64,000 nucleotides of DNA from CAVYXK01 sp963708245 (GCA_963708245.1 OY970201.1:2046001-2110000), one strand, 5' to 3'; shown: positions 18,377 to 28,711, counted from the stretch's first letter. A program made the numbers and translations. Notes: generated by a model from the letters alone, not told the origin.

Positions 18377-19510
18377 TCATAGGCCGAGGGCATTGGTGCA
18401 GGCCGCAAACACGGCATCCATTGCGATGACCCCGATAATGCCGGCGACCACGGCGTCGGTTGCCGCGCGGCCGACATCCGCGGCACTTCGACCCGCGCTC
18501 AGGCCAATCCGGCAGCCGGCGAGTGCAATATAAGCGCCGAACACAACGCTCTTGGTCAGGCCGATACAGAACTCCGTCGCCGCGACGGCGGGCCGAAGCT
18601 GCTCAAGAAACAGGGTGGGCGAGAGTTTCAGCATCGCGACGCTGACCACCAGACCGCCCAGAAGTCCGACGAAGCACCCGTAGAAATAGAGAACGGGCAT
18701 CATTGCGACCAACGCGGCCACTCTGGGAAAGACGATATACTGGTGCAATGGCACGCCGAGCGCCTGCAGTGCGTCGAGCTCTTCGTCCCCTTGCATGGTG
18801 GCGATCTGGGCGGCATAGGCGCCACCGGTCCGGCCGGCCATTACTATGGCGGTCATGACCGCTGCCATTTCCCTGACGACGGCCACGCCCACGAGATCCG
18901 CCACATATATTTCGGCACCGAAGCGGCGAAACTGGACCGAACCGACGAACGCGAGAATGGCTCCGACTAGGAGGTTGACCACAGCGACGATCCCCAGGGC
19001 GCCGGCGCCGCAGTCTTAAATCAGCAAGGCGATGTCGGCGGCACGGGCATAGAGGCGCCTGCTCAAGGCAGGCTTGACGCTCAATACCATGAGCCCGATC
19101 AGGTCCGCGGCCGCGCGAAATGCCGATCCTAACGCGAGCGTCCGCAGTCCGACACGCCCGACGAAGGCAACCTTCGCCGGCATCGTGTCGGCTTTTGGAG
19201 CCGCCGGATCGGCACGCGCAAGAGCAAGCAGGCGCCGCAATGCCTCAGGAAGACCGGCGAGATTCAGCGCTAAGGAGTGATCGAGCAGTGTCGCCTCGCT
19301 CTGCAGGTCAAGGACGAACGCCACCAGCGCACTATCCCATTCGCCGAGCTGCCTTGTGTCGAAGCGGACTTGTGCACAGCCGCGCACGGTATCAATCGCG
19401 AGCCGTACGTCCGTCGTGGTGCGCATGCCCGTCTTGCGCACCAGCCAATCGCCGCTCAGACGGAGGATCGCATCATCCGCTTCCTCTTTGACATGCCAGA
19501 CGGGCATCAC
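18377..19510 (-). pseudogene. mlaE: MlaE-like permease with N-terminal STAS domain, split by in-frame TAA
   Basis: The first 164 codons encode a STAS-like domain (MMPVWHVKEEADDAILRLSG, SEATLLDHSLALNLAGLPEA). An in-frame TAA at 19016-19018 follows, and the same frame continues as the MlaE permease (VVNLLVGAILAFVGSVQFRR, VADLVGVAVVREMAAVMTAI, MAGRTGGAYAAQIATMQG). Fusion of STAS and MlaE is the normal arrangement in many proteobacteria, so the TAA is a single nonsense change, most simply CAA to TAA. The permease half could start internally (GTG at 18982) but would lack the first helix region. Confidence 0.85.
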
Positions 19511-19529
19511 GGTCGTAACAGCGGTCCGG

Positions 19530-19967
19530 TTACTCTTTCACCCTGACCACGACGGCCTGCCCAGCCGCCGTGAGCTTCAGGCCCTGCGCACGGGAGTAGA
19601 AGTGGATGACAACACCGTGCTCGTTCTCGAGCACGGCCATAAAGCCGCCGCCGGCGAGGGCCGCACCCGCGCCTGCCGCGACGTAAGTACCAGGGAAATC
19701 CGAGACATTCACGAGATCATAGACATCACCGGATCCATCGATCTGACTGACCCCGACGTCGACGACGCTCAGTCCGTCGACGGCGAAGGGATACTGTTTG
19801 TCCTTGAAATTCAGAACGCCACCGCCCCAGCTATATCCGACGCCCGCAGCGACACTGCCGCCGGAAAACGTGATCGAAGCATCCGATCCGGGCTCCTGGG
19901 CGGGAGCTGCATGAGCTGCTGCCAGCGTCACCAGCACAGCGATCAAGCCTCCACGAAGTCGATACAT
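19530..19967 (-). CDS. Secreted glycine-rich protein, function unknown
   Basis: 145 residues with a clear Sec signal peptide (LIAVLVTLAAAHAAPAQ). The mature part is glycine-rich and strand-like (ITFSGGSVAAGVGYSWGGGV, YVAAGAGAALAGGGFMAVLE). I do not recognise the family. It lies 19 bases upstream of mlaE on the same strand and may be the first gene of that operon, which would make an envelope role likely. Confidence 0.7.
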   Translation of the reverse strand: MYRLRGGLIAVLVTLAAAHAAPAQEPGSDASITFSGGSVAAGVGYSWGGGVLNFKDKQYPFAVDGLSVVDVGVSQIDGSGDVYDLVNVSDFPGTYVAAGAGAALAGGGFMAVLENEHGVVIHFYSRAQGLKLTAAGQAVVVRVKE

Positions 19968-20238
19968 TGCTCTGCTCCTTTAACGTAGCTGTGGTTCGAA
20001 GTGATCAGGATAGCCGCCTTACTCTGATCCAAAGATATGTGGGTCCCGGTTGCGCTGCTCGCGCAGCCTTGGCTCGATTGTCGTCAGATTGCGCTGCTTC
20101 AGCCAATCGCGCTGAGGGAGACGGTGGTTTCGACGCACCGATCCCTGCAACATGGCACCAAACTCCGCAATCCCGCCGAAGCGGCCACTTCGACTGCCGC
20201 TATAATCGGGGCATGACCCCACGCGAACCTGGGCGGCA

Positions 20239-22257
20239 ATGATGCTGTTTGATGCGGCGCGTAGGGTGCCCTGGGTGTTTGCAGCAAAAACGACAGCGTC
20301 AGGCCTGCTTGCCTTGCTGGTGGCGTTCACTTTCAATCTTGACGAGCCCCAGTGGGCCCTGCTCACAGTCTTTATCGTTTCTCAGCCCCAGAGGGACGGA
20401 CTGGTACTGGCGAAAAGCTTCTACCGCATCATTGGGACCGTCATCGGTGCCGTCGTCGCGCTGCTGTTCGTCGCCTTGTTCGCACAGGAGCGCGTCTTGT
20501 TCCTGGGTGCTCTCGCGTGCTGGGTCGGACTATGCACATTCGGCTCCCAGTACGCACGAAACATGACTGCCTACAGCTTCGTTCTATCGGGTTACACGGT
20601 TGCGATTGTCGGCATTGCGGGCGCACTCGATCCGCACGACGCTTTCTATATTGCGACGACCCGAGTGACCGAGATCAGTCTCGGGATTATGGTGGCAGCT
20701 ACGATCAGTCATCTCGTACTGCCACACTTGATCGGCACTTCACTACGAAAGACCGTCGCTCAGGCACGAGTGGACCTCGCTGAATGCGCGGTGGCACTTT
20801 TCAGTGGTGCCGATGCACGATCACTGCGCGTGAAGCTCCTTGGTCAGGCGATCGCAATCGAAAATCTCAGCACTTCGGCGATCTTCGAGGATCCCGAATT
20901 GCGCAAACGTCGCGGCCATCTCCGACGTGTAAACCTGGGGCTGATTTACGCTACTGGCGCGATGCAGCCGCTTTGTCGGCAACTCGGAGGGCTGCCGCAA
21001 AACGCTGCATGGGCGGCTGATGCGATCGAACAGGCTGTTGCCGCAGTCAAGGCCTGGGCGGCCAACTCCACGAACGTCGCGAGTTTTGCCGAACAATTGT
21101 GTATGGCAACTGAGCGCTTACCATCCATCCAGCAGATGTGCCTAAGTCGGTGCCCCAGGGAGGAAGAGCTGCTCGAGCGCGTGGCGCTTCGTGGCAACAT
21201 GCAGGAGTTTCTGAACGCTCTGAGCGCTTACGCGATGGCTTATCAGGACTTCGTGGTCGGGGAGTTGCGACCGGAGAACCGGGTGAGCCCGGCTCGATCC
21301 AACGATGTCGTCAGCGCAACCTGGACGGGATTGCGTGCTGCCCTGGGTGTCGCTCTCGTGAGTTGGTTCTGGATCATCACAGCGTGGCCGAGAGGATCCA
21401 TCGCGGCTATTCTCGGCACCGTGGCAACCGCGCGACTTGCCACGATGGGTCACGCTGTGCCCATCGCGCGCGCAGGAGCGCTGATCTTTGCTCTTTCGGC
21501 GGTACCGGCGTTTATTGCAGTCGAAGTCCTGTTGCCTTTGGCTTCGGGCTTTACCATGTTCGCGCTCGTCACCGCGCCCGTGATCTTCGCTTGCGCCTTG
21601 CTGATTGCCCATGAGCGCACCATGCTCATCGGATATCTATCGGGGCTGCTGTTCGCGTCGGTCGGTTTGTTCCAGGACCGGATGGCGTATGACGCTGTCG
21701 GACTCATCAATACCTCAATTGCGGCAGCCTTTGCTTGTGTGGCCGCCTTGGCTATGTGGGCGATTGTCGCGCCGGAAACACCGGACGCGGCGCGGCGCCG
21801 GTACGCTCGTGCGGTGCGAAGCGCGCTTGCGAGAATAACGGCGTCGCGCCTGAGGATCGGGCCAGCCGGTTTCCAGGCCGACATGACCGAAGCGTTTGAC
21901 CAGCTTCGAGGCCGAGTTCCTGCTGATCAGCCGAGCGACTTGGTGGCTTTCGACGCGGGCCTTGCGCTCCTTGGGGCCGGACGAGAGTTGATCCGCATGC
22001 GCCAGTTCCAGCAATCTACACCCGCGGGCATCGCTGCAAGAACCACAATTCCTCGATTTGTGCGGAGCCGCGCCGCAGCATGGCTGAGCGCGATGGGATG
22101 CATGGCCCGCGCGACAATCGCCGGATGCATCGCTGAGCTGAGAGATAGCTCAATTTCACCCGAGCGAGCGCAGTTGGAGGCGGGACGAATGGTTGCCGCA
22201 ATTAACGTGCGGGATGGCTTGGACAACGGCCGCCCGCTGATCCTCGGCACATACTAG
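20239..22257 (+). CDS. FUSC/AaeB-type efflux membrane protein
   Basis: 672 residues with the FUSC layout: two blocks of about five to six helices, each followed by a cytosolic helical region (FAAKTTASGLLALLVAFTFN and EPQWALLTVFIVSQPQRDGL at the N-terminus; second block from about residue 360). AaeB-like proteins export aromatic carboxylic acids together with a HlyD-type adaptor. The next two genes supply a DUF1656 protein and such an adaptor, so the three form a tripartite-type efflux operon. No outer-membrane channel gene is adjacent. The ribosome-binding site is weak. Confidence 0.9.
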   Translation: MMLFDAARRVPWVFAAKTTASGLLALLVAFTFNLDEPQWALLTVFIVSQPQRDGLVLAKSFYRIIGTVIGAVVALLFVALFAQERVLFLGALACWVGLCTFGSQYARNMTAYSFVLSGYTVAIVGIAGALDPHDAFYIATTRVTEISLGIMVAATISHLVLPHLIGTSLRKTVAQARVDLAECAVALFSGADARSLRVKLLGQAIAIENLSTSAIFEDPELRKRRGHLRRVNLGLIYATGAMQPLCRQLGGLPQNAAWAADAIEQAVAAVKAWAANSTNVASFAEQLCMATERLPSIQQMCLSRCPREEELLERVALRGNMQEFLNALSAYAMAYQDFVVGELRPENRVSPARSNDVVSATWTGLRAALGVALVSWFWIITAWPRGSIAAILGTVATARLATMGHAVPIARAGALIFALSAVPAFIAVEVLLPLASGFTMFALVTAPVIFACALLIAHERTMLIGYLSGLLFASVGLFQDRMAYDAVGLINTSIAAAFACVAALAMWAIVAPETPDAARRRYARAVRSALARITASRLRIGPAGFQADMTEAFDQLRGRVPADQPSDLVAFDAGLALLGAGRELIRMRQFQQSTPAGIAARTTIPRFVRSRAAAWLSAMGCMARATIAGCIAELRDSSISPERAQLEAGRMVAAINVRDGLDNGRPLILGTY

Positions 22258-22270
22258 TGAGGAGTCAGAT

Positions 22271-22471
22271 ATGCGGCGTGAAATTGCCCTTTTTGGAGCG
22301 CTCGTGCCGTCGCTTCTTCTCTACTTCCTGGCGTCACTGCCATTGTATCTTGTGTTCGACCGACTTCTGTCCCGCATCGGGTTCTATCACAGCGTGTGGC
22401 ACGCATCGCTTGCCAAGTTCGGACTCTTTCTCTGCCTGTTTTCTTGTCTCGTCCTGCTGACCGGATCTTGA
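22271..22471 (+). CDS. DUF1656 (AaeX-like) small membrane protein
   Basis: 66 residues with two predicted helices (ALFGALVPSLLLYFLASLPL and FGLFLCLFSCLVLLTG). GAGGAG lies six bases before the ATG. Proteins of this family sit between FUSC and HlyD partners in aromatic-acid efflux operons; their exact role is not established. It fits between its neighbours with 10-13 base gaps. Confidence 0.88.
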   Translation: MRREIALFGALVPSLLLYFLASLPLYLVFDRLLSRIGFYHSVWHASLAKFGLFLCLFSCLVLLTGS

Positions 22472-22480
22472 GGGGTCCTG

Positions 22481-23467
22481 ATGAAAGCGGCGGCACGTTT
22501 CATCCTTACCCTGCTCATCGTGGCTGCCGCCTGCGCTGCCGCGTACGAGCTCTGGGACTATTACATGCTTTCTCCATGGACCCGTGACGCGCGGGTGCGC
22601 GCCGATGTGGTCGATATCGCGCCGGATGTGTCGGGCTTCGTCGCCGAACTCGACGTCAAAGACAATCAGACAGTCCACAAGGGTGACGTGCTCTTCGTCC
22701 TGGATCAGGAGCGCTACAAATTCGCTCTTGCTACTGCGGAGGCGGCAGTTGCGGCCGCCAAGGCGGTCATGGAAATGCGCCAGCACGAGTCCGAGCGGCG
22801 CCAGAAACTGACGACGTTGTCGACCTCTGTCGAAGCTCGGGAAGATGCTCAATATACAGCGAATTCTGCGATCGCCGCTTACATGCAAGCGCTCGCTGAT
22901 CGTTCGACCGCGCGCCTCAATCTTGAGCGTACGGTTGTGCGTGCTCCCGTCAATGGCTTTGTCACCAACCTGACGCTGGACGTAGGCCAGTACGCGTCGG
23001 TTGGCACCAAAGTCATGGCTGTGATCGACAGCAACTCGTATCGTGTACAGGGGTATTTCGAGGAGACGAAGATCCCTCGCGTAGCGCTTGGCGACCAGGT
23101 CAACATCTACATGATGAGCGGCGGGCCGCCATTGCGTGGCCATGTGATGAGCATCAGCCGGGGCATCACCGATATTGACAATTCGGATGGCCCAGAGTTG
23201 CTTGCCAACGTCACTCCGACGTTCGAGTGGGTGCGGCTTGCCCAGCGGATTCCAGTGAGGATCCATATAGACGAAGTCCCTCCCGGTGTCTTCGTAAGCT
23301 CGGGAATGACCTGCACTGTGGTGCTTGCCACGGGCGCACGCGCATGGGCGATACCTACCCTAGCCAGAGCGGTGGTGTCGGAAATGCGAAGTATTCTCTT
23401 CGCGCCTATGCCCGCCTCACGGGCCGCGAACGGCCGTAAAGGCGCGTCCCTCCAACGCTTGTCCTGA
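22481..23467 (+). CDS. HlyD/AaeA-type membrane fusion protein
   Basis: 328 residues: one N-terminal helix, a lipoyl-like hairpin (RADVVDIAPDVSGFVAELDV, DNQTVHKGDVLFVLDQERYK), a short coiled coil and the beta-barrel segment RTVVRAPVNGFVTNLTLDVG. It is the periplasmic adaptor of the efflux operon. The last 20 or so residues are basic and low in likeness to the family, so the 3' end may have been altered, but the core is whole. Confidence 0.9.
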   Translation: MKAAARFILTLLIVAAACAAAYELWDYYMLSPWTRDARVRADVVDIAPDVSGFVAELDVKDNQTVHKGDVLFVLDQERYKFALATAEAAVAAAKAVMEMRQHESERRQKLTTLSTSVEAREDAQYTANSAIAAYMQALADRSTARLNLERTVVRAPVNGFVTNLTLDVGQYASVGTKVMAVIDSNSYRVQGYFEETKIPRVALGDQVNIYMMSGGPPLRGHVMSISRGITDIDNSDGPELLANVTPTFEWVRLAQRIPVRIHIDEVPPGVFVSSGMTCTVVLATGARAWAIPTLARAVVSEMRSILFAPMPASRAANGRKGASLQRLS

Positions 23468-23985
23468 ACCGATCTCACGAGACAAGTTCGCTCGATCCGC
23501 CGGTACGGGCATCCCTCGGGTGTGTTCGCGCCTGGGGTTAGGTTGGTCGCGCCGAAGTCCGGCGATGCCGTGTTGAACGGGATCTGGCGCGAGCCGCGGC
23601 GGAGCCGGTCGCTGGCTGTGGTGGTCGTCACTACCCGTGATCCAGCCAGCGGCCCTGGTCACGCCGAGCGGGATCCCGATGGCGAACGTTCTGTTCGTCG
23701 GCCCGACCATTGGTGGGATGGTGCCGCGGCACGATGCGGACCACCCCGACTTTGGGGCCAGGTCGCCGCCACCACTGCGGCCGGCAGGCCAGGTGTCCGG
23801 GCCTGCGAGTCAGGTGCAATTCCTGCGAGACGGAGTACGCGCCGGAAACCCTCGACGCAATTCCACTCGGCTCCGCCAGCCCACCTGCCCCAGCAAGCCG
23901 TCAACCGGACGATGCCGCTTTACTTGCCGCCCGCCGACGCCAGCAGAATGCCGCGAGGGGCGGGATACGCATCAACCTGAAGCTA
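23468..23985. other. Intergenic region, nothing recognised
   Basis: Between the convergent HlyD and AEC genes. Several frames stay open because of high GC. One plus frame contains RCNSCETEYAPETLDAI, which looks like half a zinc ribbon, but no family could be assigned. Confidence 0.5.
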
Positions 23986-24932
23986 CTATCCCTTGATGGA
24001 AAACAGCGCCATGAGAATTCCCTCAGTGCCGATTCCAAAGATTGTACCGATCAGAATTGTCGACGTCGCATCGGCGGTGTAGGTCTTGTTCTTCAGCGCG
24101 AACATGGCGGCCGCCGTCGCGGTCGGCACGGCACCGGTGATGATGGCCTGTTGGGCGGAGGCGCCGACGACACCGAACAGCACCACGCCTAATGCCATCA
24201 TGGCCGGCTGAAGGAAGTTCTTGATTCCGATATTGGCCAGCACGTTGGCGTTGATCCTGACGGGCTCGCCATAGAGCATCAGACCAAGTGCGAACAGCGC
24301 GGTCCCACCCGCTGCCCGGCCGATCATATCGACGGAGGTGAGGGCCGGACCCGGCGGTGTCACATGGCTGAAGCTCAGTACCGCGCCGAGGATCGGCAGC
24401 CACACGATCGGATTGATCACTGCGGCAAAGACACTGTGCCCCAGAATGGGCCAAATATCCGTGTGCCCAGCTTCTTGTTTGTCCGAGATACTGGTCAAAA
24501 CAATGGTCAGTGGCAGCATAAGTAGGCTGGTGACGAGATTGCCGATCACGACTGCCAGAAACCCTATTGGTCCGAACATCGCAGCCAATATCGGTGCGCC
24601 GAAATAGGCCATGTCAGGATAGCCGCCACCAGTGCTTGCATGGTGGAAGTGCGCAGATCATGCTTGAAGACGAACTGGCCGACCCCAAGCGCGACCACAT
24701 AGCTGCCCATCAATCCGAAAATTAGAGTAAGCGCCAGGCCCACATTGGCGAGCTTGTCGGGTGACGTTCTGACCGCCCCTTCGAACAGCGAGAGCGGCAA
24801 GGCAAAGCGGATCACCAGTGTCGCCAACACATCGGCATCGGCATGCTTCAGCAGGCCGATCCGACCCGATAACCAGCCAAGCACGATGACAAAGGCCACC
24901 GGCAACAACCCATTGAGGATTGTCTCGATCAT
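23986..24932 (-). pseudogene. AEC-family (MdcF-like) transporter with frameshift
   Basis: Start frame: MIETILNGLLPVAFVIVLGW to STMQALVAA. Second frame: PDMAYFGAPILAAMFGPIGF to the end at 23986. The two join at about 24615-24620 with a -1 shift, as from one lost base. Together they make a normal AEC permease of about 315 residues with ten helices, a family that carries malate, malonate or other organic acids. It directly follows the malic enzyme gene, so the pair probably took up and decarboxylated malate before breakage. Confidence 0.85.
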
Positions 24933-24956
24933 TGCGGTCTCTGCTTTCTCGCTGAA

Positions 24957-26676
24957 CTAGACGGCGGCGGCCTTGACCCGACGGTACGACGCGTAATGCG
25001 GCGCCCAGACCTTGGCGCGAATCCGCGCCTCGATCTCGTCGGTCCTAATTCCCTTGGTTAGTCCCTCCTTGTGCGCCTGCAGCGCGACGGCGAGCGCGAC
25101 CGCGACCGAGTTCTCGCGCAGCGACGTGACCGGCGGCAGCAGGTTCTTCTTGGGATCGTTGCGGGCCGGCGATGCCGCAGCCAGGGCTTTAGCGGCTGCC
25201 ATGAACATCTGATCGCTGACGCGCGCCGCCTGGACGGCGATCGCGCCAAGACCTACACCTGGGAAGATATAGGAATTGTTGGTCTGATCGACCTTAAATT
25301 TCGCGCCGTCGCGCGTCAGAGGCGGGAACGGACTGCCGGTGCCGATGACTGCCCTGCCCTCGCTCCAGGTTTCCAGATCTTCTGGTGTCGCTTCTTCACG
25401 CGACGTCGGGTTCGAGAGCGGAAAGATGACTGGCTGCTTGTTGTGCGCGGCCATGGCACGTACCACTGGCTCGGAAAATCCGCCGGCCTGCCCCGACACA
25501 CCAATCAGCACGGTGGGCTTGGCGTTGCGCACGACATCCAGCAAAGATACCTTGTCTGGATGGTCGAGCGTCCAGCCGTCGGTCGCCGACTTCGCTTGCA
25601 CGAAGGGCTCCTGGAATGCCGTGATGTCGGCCATTCCCTGGACCAGCAGACCGTCGCGATCGACCATGAAGAAGCGCCGGCTCGCCTCGCTCTCCGGCAA
25701 ACCGGCATCCGTCATGGCCTTGCGGATAAGGCTGGCGATCCCGCAGCCGGCGGAACCCGCGCCAAGGATTGCAATCCGCTGTTCGGTGAGCGGCACGCCG
25801 GTCACGTTGATGGCAGCGAGGAGTGTGCCGGTCGCAACTGCTGCAGTCCCCTGGATGTCATCATTGAAGGTGCACAAGCGATCGCGATAACGCTCGAGCA
25901 GGCGGGTCGCGTTGTTCTTCGCGAAGTCCTCCCACTGGAGCAGAACATGCGGCCATCGCTTCATGACTGCATTGACGAAGGCGTCGATGAAGTCCTCGGT
26001 ACTCCGGGCCGCGCACCCGTTCGTGGCGCCAGCCGATATAGAGCGGGTCGGTCAGGCAATCTGGATTATCCGTGCCAACATCAAGCATAATCGGCAGCGT
26101 CGTGGCCGGATGAAGGCCGCCGCAACCAACGTAAAGCGCCAATTTCCCAATCGGGATACCCATGCCGCCCGCGCCCTGATCACCCAAGCCCAGAATCCGT
26201 TCGCCATCGGTCACCACGATGGCTTCGACCTTGTCGAAGCGGGAATGAGCGAGAATCTGCTTGATGCGGTTCTTGTGCGGCAGGCTCAGGAACAGTCCCC
26301 GCGGCTTTCGGAACAGCCTGCTGAACTGCTGGCATCCGGCACCGACCGTCGGAGTATAGACGATTGGCAGCAATTCCTCGAGGTTCTGCACCACCAGTGC
26401 GAAGAATAGAGTCTCGTTCGTATCCTGCAGGTCACGCAGGAAGGCGTAGCGCTCAAGATCGGTCTCAAAGCTGCGCAGCACTTGCAGGCGACGCGACACC
26501 TGTTCTTCGAGAGTCCCGATATTTGGCGGCAAGAAGCCATGCAGATCGAAGGCATCGCGCTCGGTTTCGGTGAACGCAGTGCCCTTGTTGAGAAGTGGAT
26601 TGACCAGCAACTGGTCGCCGGAAAGTGAGGTCGGCAAGCTCCCTGAGACCACGTTGTCTACTGATACCTTTGGCAT
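24957..26676 (-). pseudogene. NAD-type malic enzyme with frameshift
   Basis: N-terminal frame (26676 to about 26007): VYTPTVGAGCQQFSRLFRKP is the conserved malic-enzyme catalytic motif, followed by VVTDGERILGLGDQGAGGMG. C-terminal frame (about 26006 to 24957): TFNDDIQGTAAVATGTLLAA and the NAD-binding IAILGAGSAGCGIASL. One extra C (TACCGAGGAC for TACGAGGAC) at about 26007 breaks the frame. Joined, it is a roughly 565-residue SfcA/MaeA-type enzyme making pyruvate and CO2 from malate. GGAG lies seven bases before the ATG. Without correction the product stops before the cofactor domain. Confidence 0.9.
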
Positions 26677-27167
26677 ATAGCATCTCCATATCGCACCATT
26701 GCGTGAATCGCGCGACCATCAGCCGCAGTCCTGGGCATGGCTGCCGGGCCGCTGTTGCCGTTTCACCTGCTTCGGCCAGATTAGTGTTGTTGTCCCAGCT
26801 CACCGTCGCTTCACTCGAAGGGGACATGTGACAACGTGCTCTCTCCCGCTCGCTCGATTTTGCGCAGAGTCCCACGTAATTGCGGATGCCTTGGCATGGG
26901 CAGCCGGATCGTCTCCACGGGCGAGGTGCGACGATGAGCATCCGCCAGATCGCACCGCAGATCATGATTAGGCCCAGAACCCCGCAAAAAAGTGGCGTTT
27001 GGAATTCGCCTGAGACAGGCCGCGAGGCGCGATCGTGCCCTTGCGACGCAGCGCATGGGGACCTTTTGCGGCAGTAACAGGAACGCGTAATCGTGCGGCT
27101 TGGTCTCGCCGCTGCGCCAAGAGCTAACTCAACCGCAAGCGCAAACAAGAGATGACAATCGTCCTTA
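26677..27167. other. No recognisable gene
   Basis: Between the malic enzyme start and the IS5-type element. A minus frame reads a single hydrophobic stretch (CGVLGLIMICGAIWRMLIV at about 26945-27000) that could be a membrane-helix relic. No start, ribosome-binding site or family likeness supports a gene. The malic enzyme promoter must lie at the left end of this interval. Confidence 0.45.
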
Positions 27168-28134
27168 GTGTCCGTCCGGGAACAAATTGAGTCTTTAGAA
27201 TCGCTTAGCGGGTCACCCTTGAAGCCATTGAATCGCCTGTGATTCTCTCTCCCCCGAGCATCGATTCGGAGGACTGGATGTGGACCAAGGAGAACCGGAC
27301 GCGGTACGACCGCACCCGACTGCGCTATGAGAGCGATCTGACTGATGCCGAATGGGCCGAGGTGGAACCATTGATCCCCCCGGCCAAGCCGGGCGGCAAC
27401 AAGCGGAGCGTTGATATCCGCCAGGTGGTGAACGGCGTGATGTATGTGCTGAGCACCGGCTGCCAATGGCGGGCGATCCCCAAGGACCTGCCGCCGCGGA
27501 GCACAGTGCACGACTATCTGGAACGATGGACCTGGGACGGCACGCTGGAGCGACTGCATCACGCATTGTATGTGAAATGTCGTGAGCAGGCCTCGCGAGA
27601 GGCCAGCCCGACCGCCGCGGTGATTGATGCGCAGAGCGTGAAGAGCGCCGAAAAAGGGGGGCCTCGATCGATCCGCATGGGTATGATGCGGGGAAGAAGA
27701 TCAAGGGCAAGAAGCGGCACGTCCTGGTCGATACCCAGGGTTTGCTGCTACAGGCCATCGTGACGGCGGCGGACATCCAGGATCGCGATGGCGGCGCCAT
27801 GCTGCTGGCGACGCTGTTCGGGATGTTTCCGTTCCTGCTGAAGCTTTATGCCGATGGCGGCTATCAGGGGCGGCGATTCCAGGAGGCGTTGAAGCGTGTC
27901 GTGTCGCAGGCCGAGGTGGAGATCGTCAAACGATCTGACCAGGCCAAGGGCTTTGTCGTGCTACCAAAGCGATGGGTGGTCGAACGCACGTTGGCGTGGC
28001 TCAACCGATGTCGTCGACTGGGTAAGGATTGGGAAAATCTCAATGTGAAGGCGCGTGCCTTTCTGTTGCTCGCTTCCATCCGTCTCATGGTCAGACGGCT
28101 ATGCAGGAACTAGCAATGTTCCCGGACAGACTCT
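27168..28134 (+). mobile_element. IS5-family (IS427-type) insertion sequence
   Basis: About 967 bp bounded by imperfect inverted repeats: GTGTCCGTCCGGGAACA on the left and, reading inward on the other strand, GAGTCTGTCCGGGAACA at 28118-28134 (two mismatches in 17). One transposase gene in two overlapping frames fills it. No convincing target duplication is seen, so flanks may have changed after insertion. It is the best-preserved IS in the first half of the window. Confidence 0.85.
27278..28113 (+). CDS. IS5-family transposase made by -1 frameshift
   Basis: Frame one (27278-27763) begins MWTKENRTRYDRTRLRYESD with GGAGG five bases upstream and holds TGCQWRAIPKDLPPRSTVHD and the first catalytic Asp region AAVIDAQSVKSAEKG. 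Frame two continues from IDPHGYDAGKKIKGKKRHVL to LNRCRRLGKDWENLNVKARA and ends at 28113. The shift is -1 and coincides with a run of five A and six G at 27651-27661, right after the DAQSVKSAE motif. This is where IS427-group elements use programmed frameshifting to make the OrfAB fusion, so the gene is probably functional. Confidence 0.85.
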
Positions 28135-28316
28135 CAGGACCATCGTCAGGGAACGTCATATATTTTGGGAAGATTCGGAAGGGCGTTCCGCTCAGGCAAA
28201 TGCTGGCGGGACGCTCGGTCCGTCAACGTTCGCATAGGGTCAGTGATGAACAGGCCCTGTGGCCTAAATGGCAATGTTCAGCTTTCCGGCTGCCAACTTG
28301 AGGGAGAAATCCGGGT

Positions 28317-28676
28317 ATGAAATCACCACAGAAGATACGGCGCGTTGGGCTGCCCATAGCCGTGGCCTCCACTCTGGCGCTTGTCGCATGTGCCGGAGGA
28401 TCGCCTCCGGCTGCTGAGATGCGCGGCGCGAGGGATTCCATTGCCCGCGCACAGTACGATGGTGCCGCACACTTCGCGCCTCAGCCGTTTCAGGGGTCGC
28501 AGGACAAGCTGAACAGGGCGCAGGGCAGCGTGCAGAATAACGACATGCGTCAAGCGAGAGACCTGGCGGAGGAAGCGCAGGCGGATGCCGATTACGCCGA
28601 CGCAGTGTCGAATGCGCAGAAGGCCGCGAATGGAGCGAGCCAACTGCAAGACCTTCAGCAACAACTCCAGCAGTGA
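28317..28676 (+). CDS. DUF4398-type lipoprotein
   Basis: 119 residues. Lipoprotein signal peptide ending LALVACAGG. The rest is an alanine/glutamine-rich helical region (ARDLAEEAQADADYADAVSN) typical of DUF4398, ending in QLQDLQQQLQQ, likely coiled coil. It is followed 35 bases later by a larger DUF4398-OmpA lipoprotein, and the two probably act together at the outer membrane or peptidoglycan. GAGGGAGAAATCCGGGT stands before the ATG. Confidence 0.85.
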   Translation: MKSPQKIRRVGLPIAVASTLALVACAGGSPPAAEMRGARDSIARAQYDGAAHFAPQPFQGSQDKLNRAQGSVQNNDMRQARDLAEEAQADADYADAVSNAQKAANGASQLQDLQQQLQQ

Positions 28677-28711
28677 GCCAACAAGTGACAGGACCGCGGA
28701 AGGACCCCCTC

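Noticed and set aside
16678..19018. Alternative genetic code reading TAA/TAG as Gln
   Set aside because: Many genes in the window end normally at TAA and TAG, and intact genes contain no internal stops.
19530..19967. EipA/DUF1134 assignment for the glycine-rich secreted protein
   Set aside because: General glycine-rich pattern is alike, but the characteristic sequence of that family is not matched.
26465..27562. 365-codon minus-strand frame across the malic enzyme start and the IS5-type element
   Set aside because: It spans two unrelated real genes out of frame; only one short hydrophobic stretch looks protein-like.
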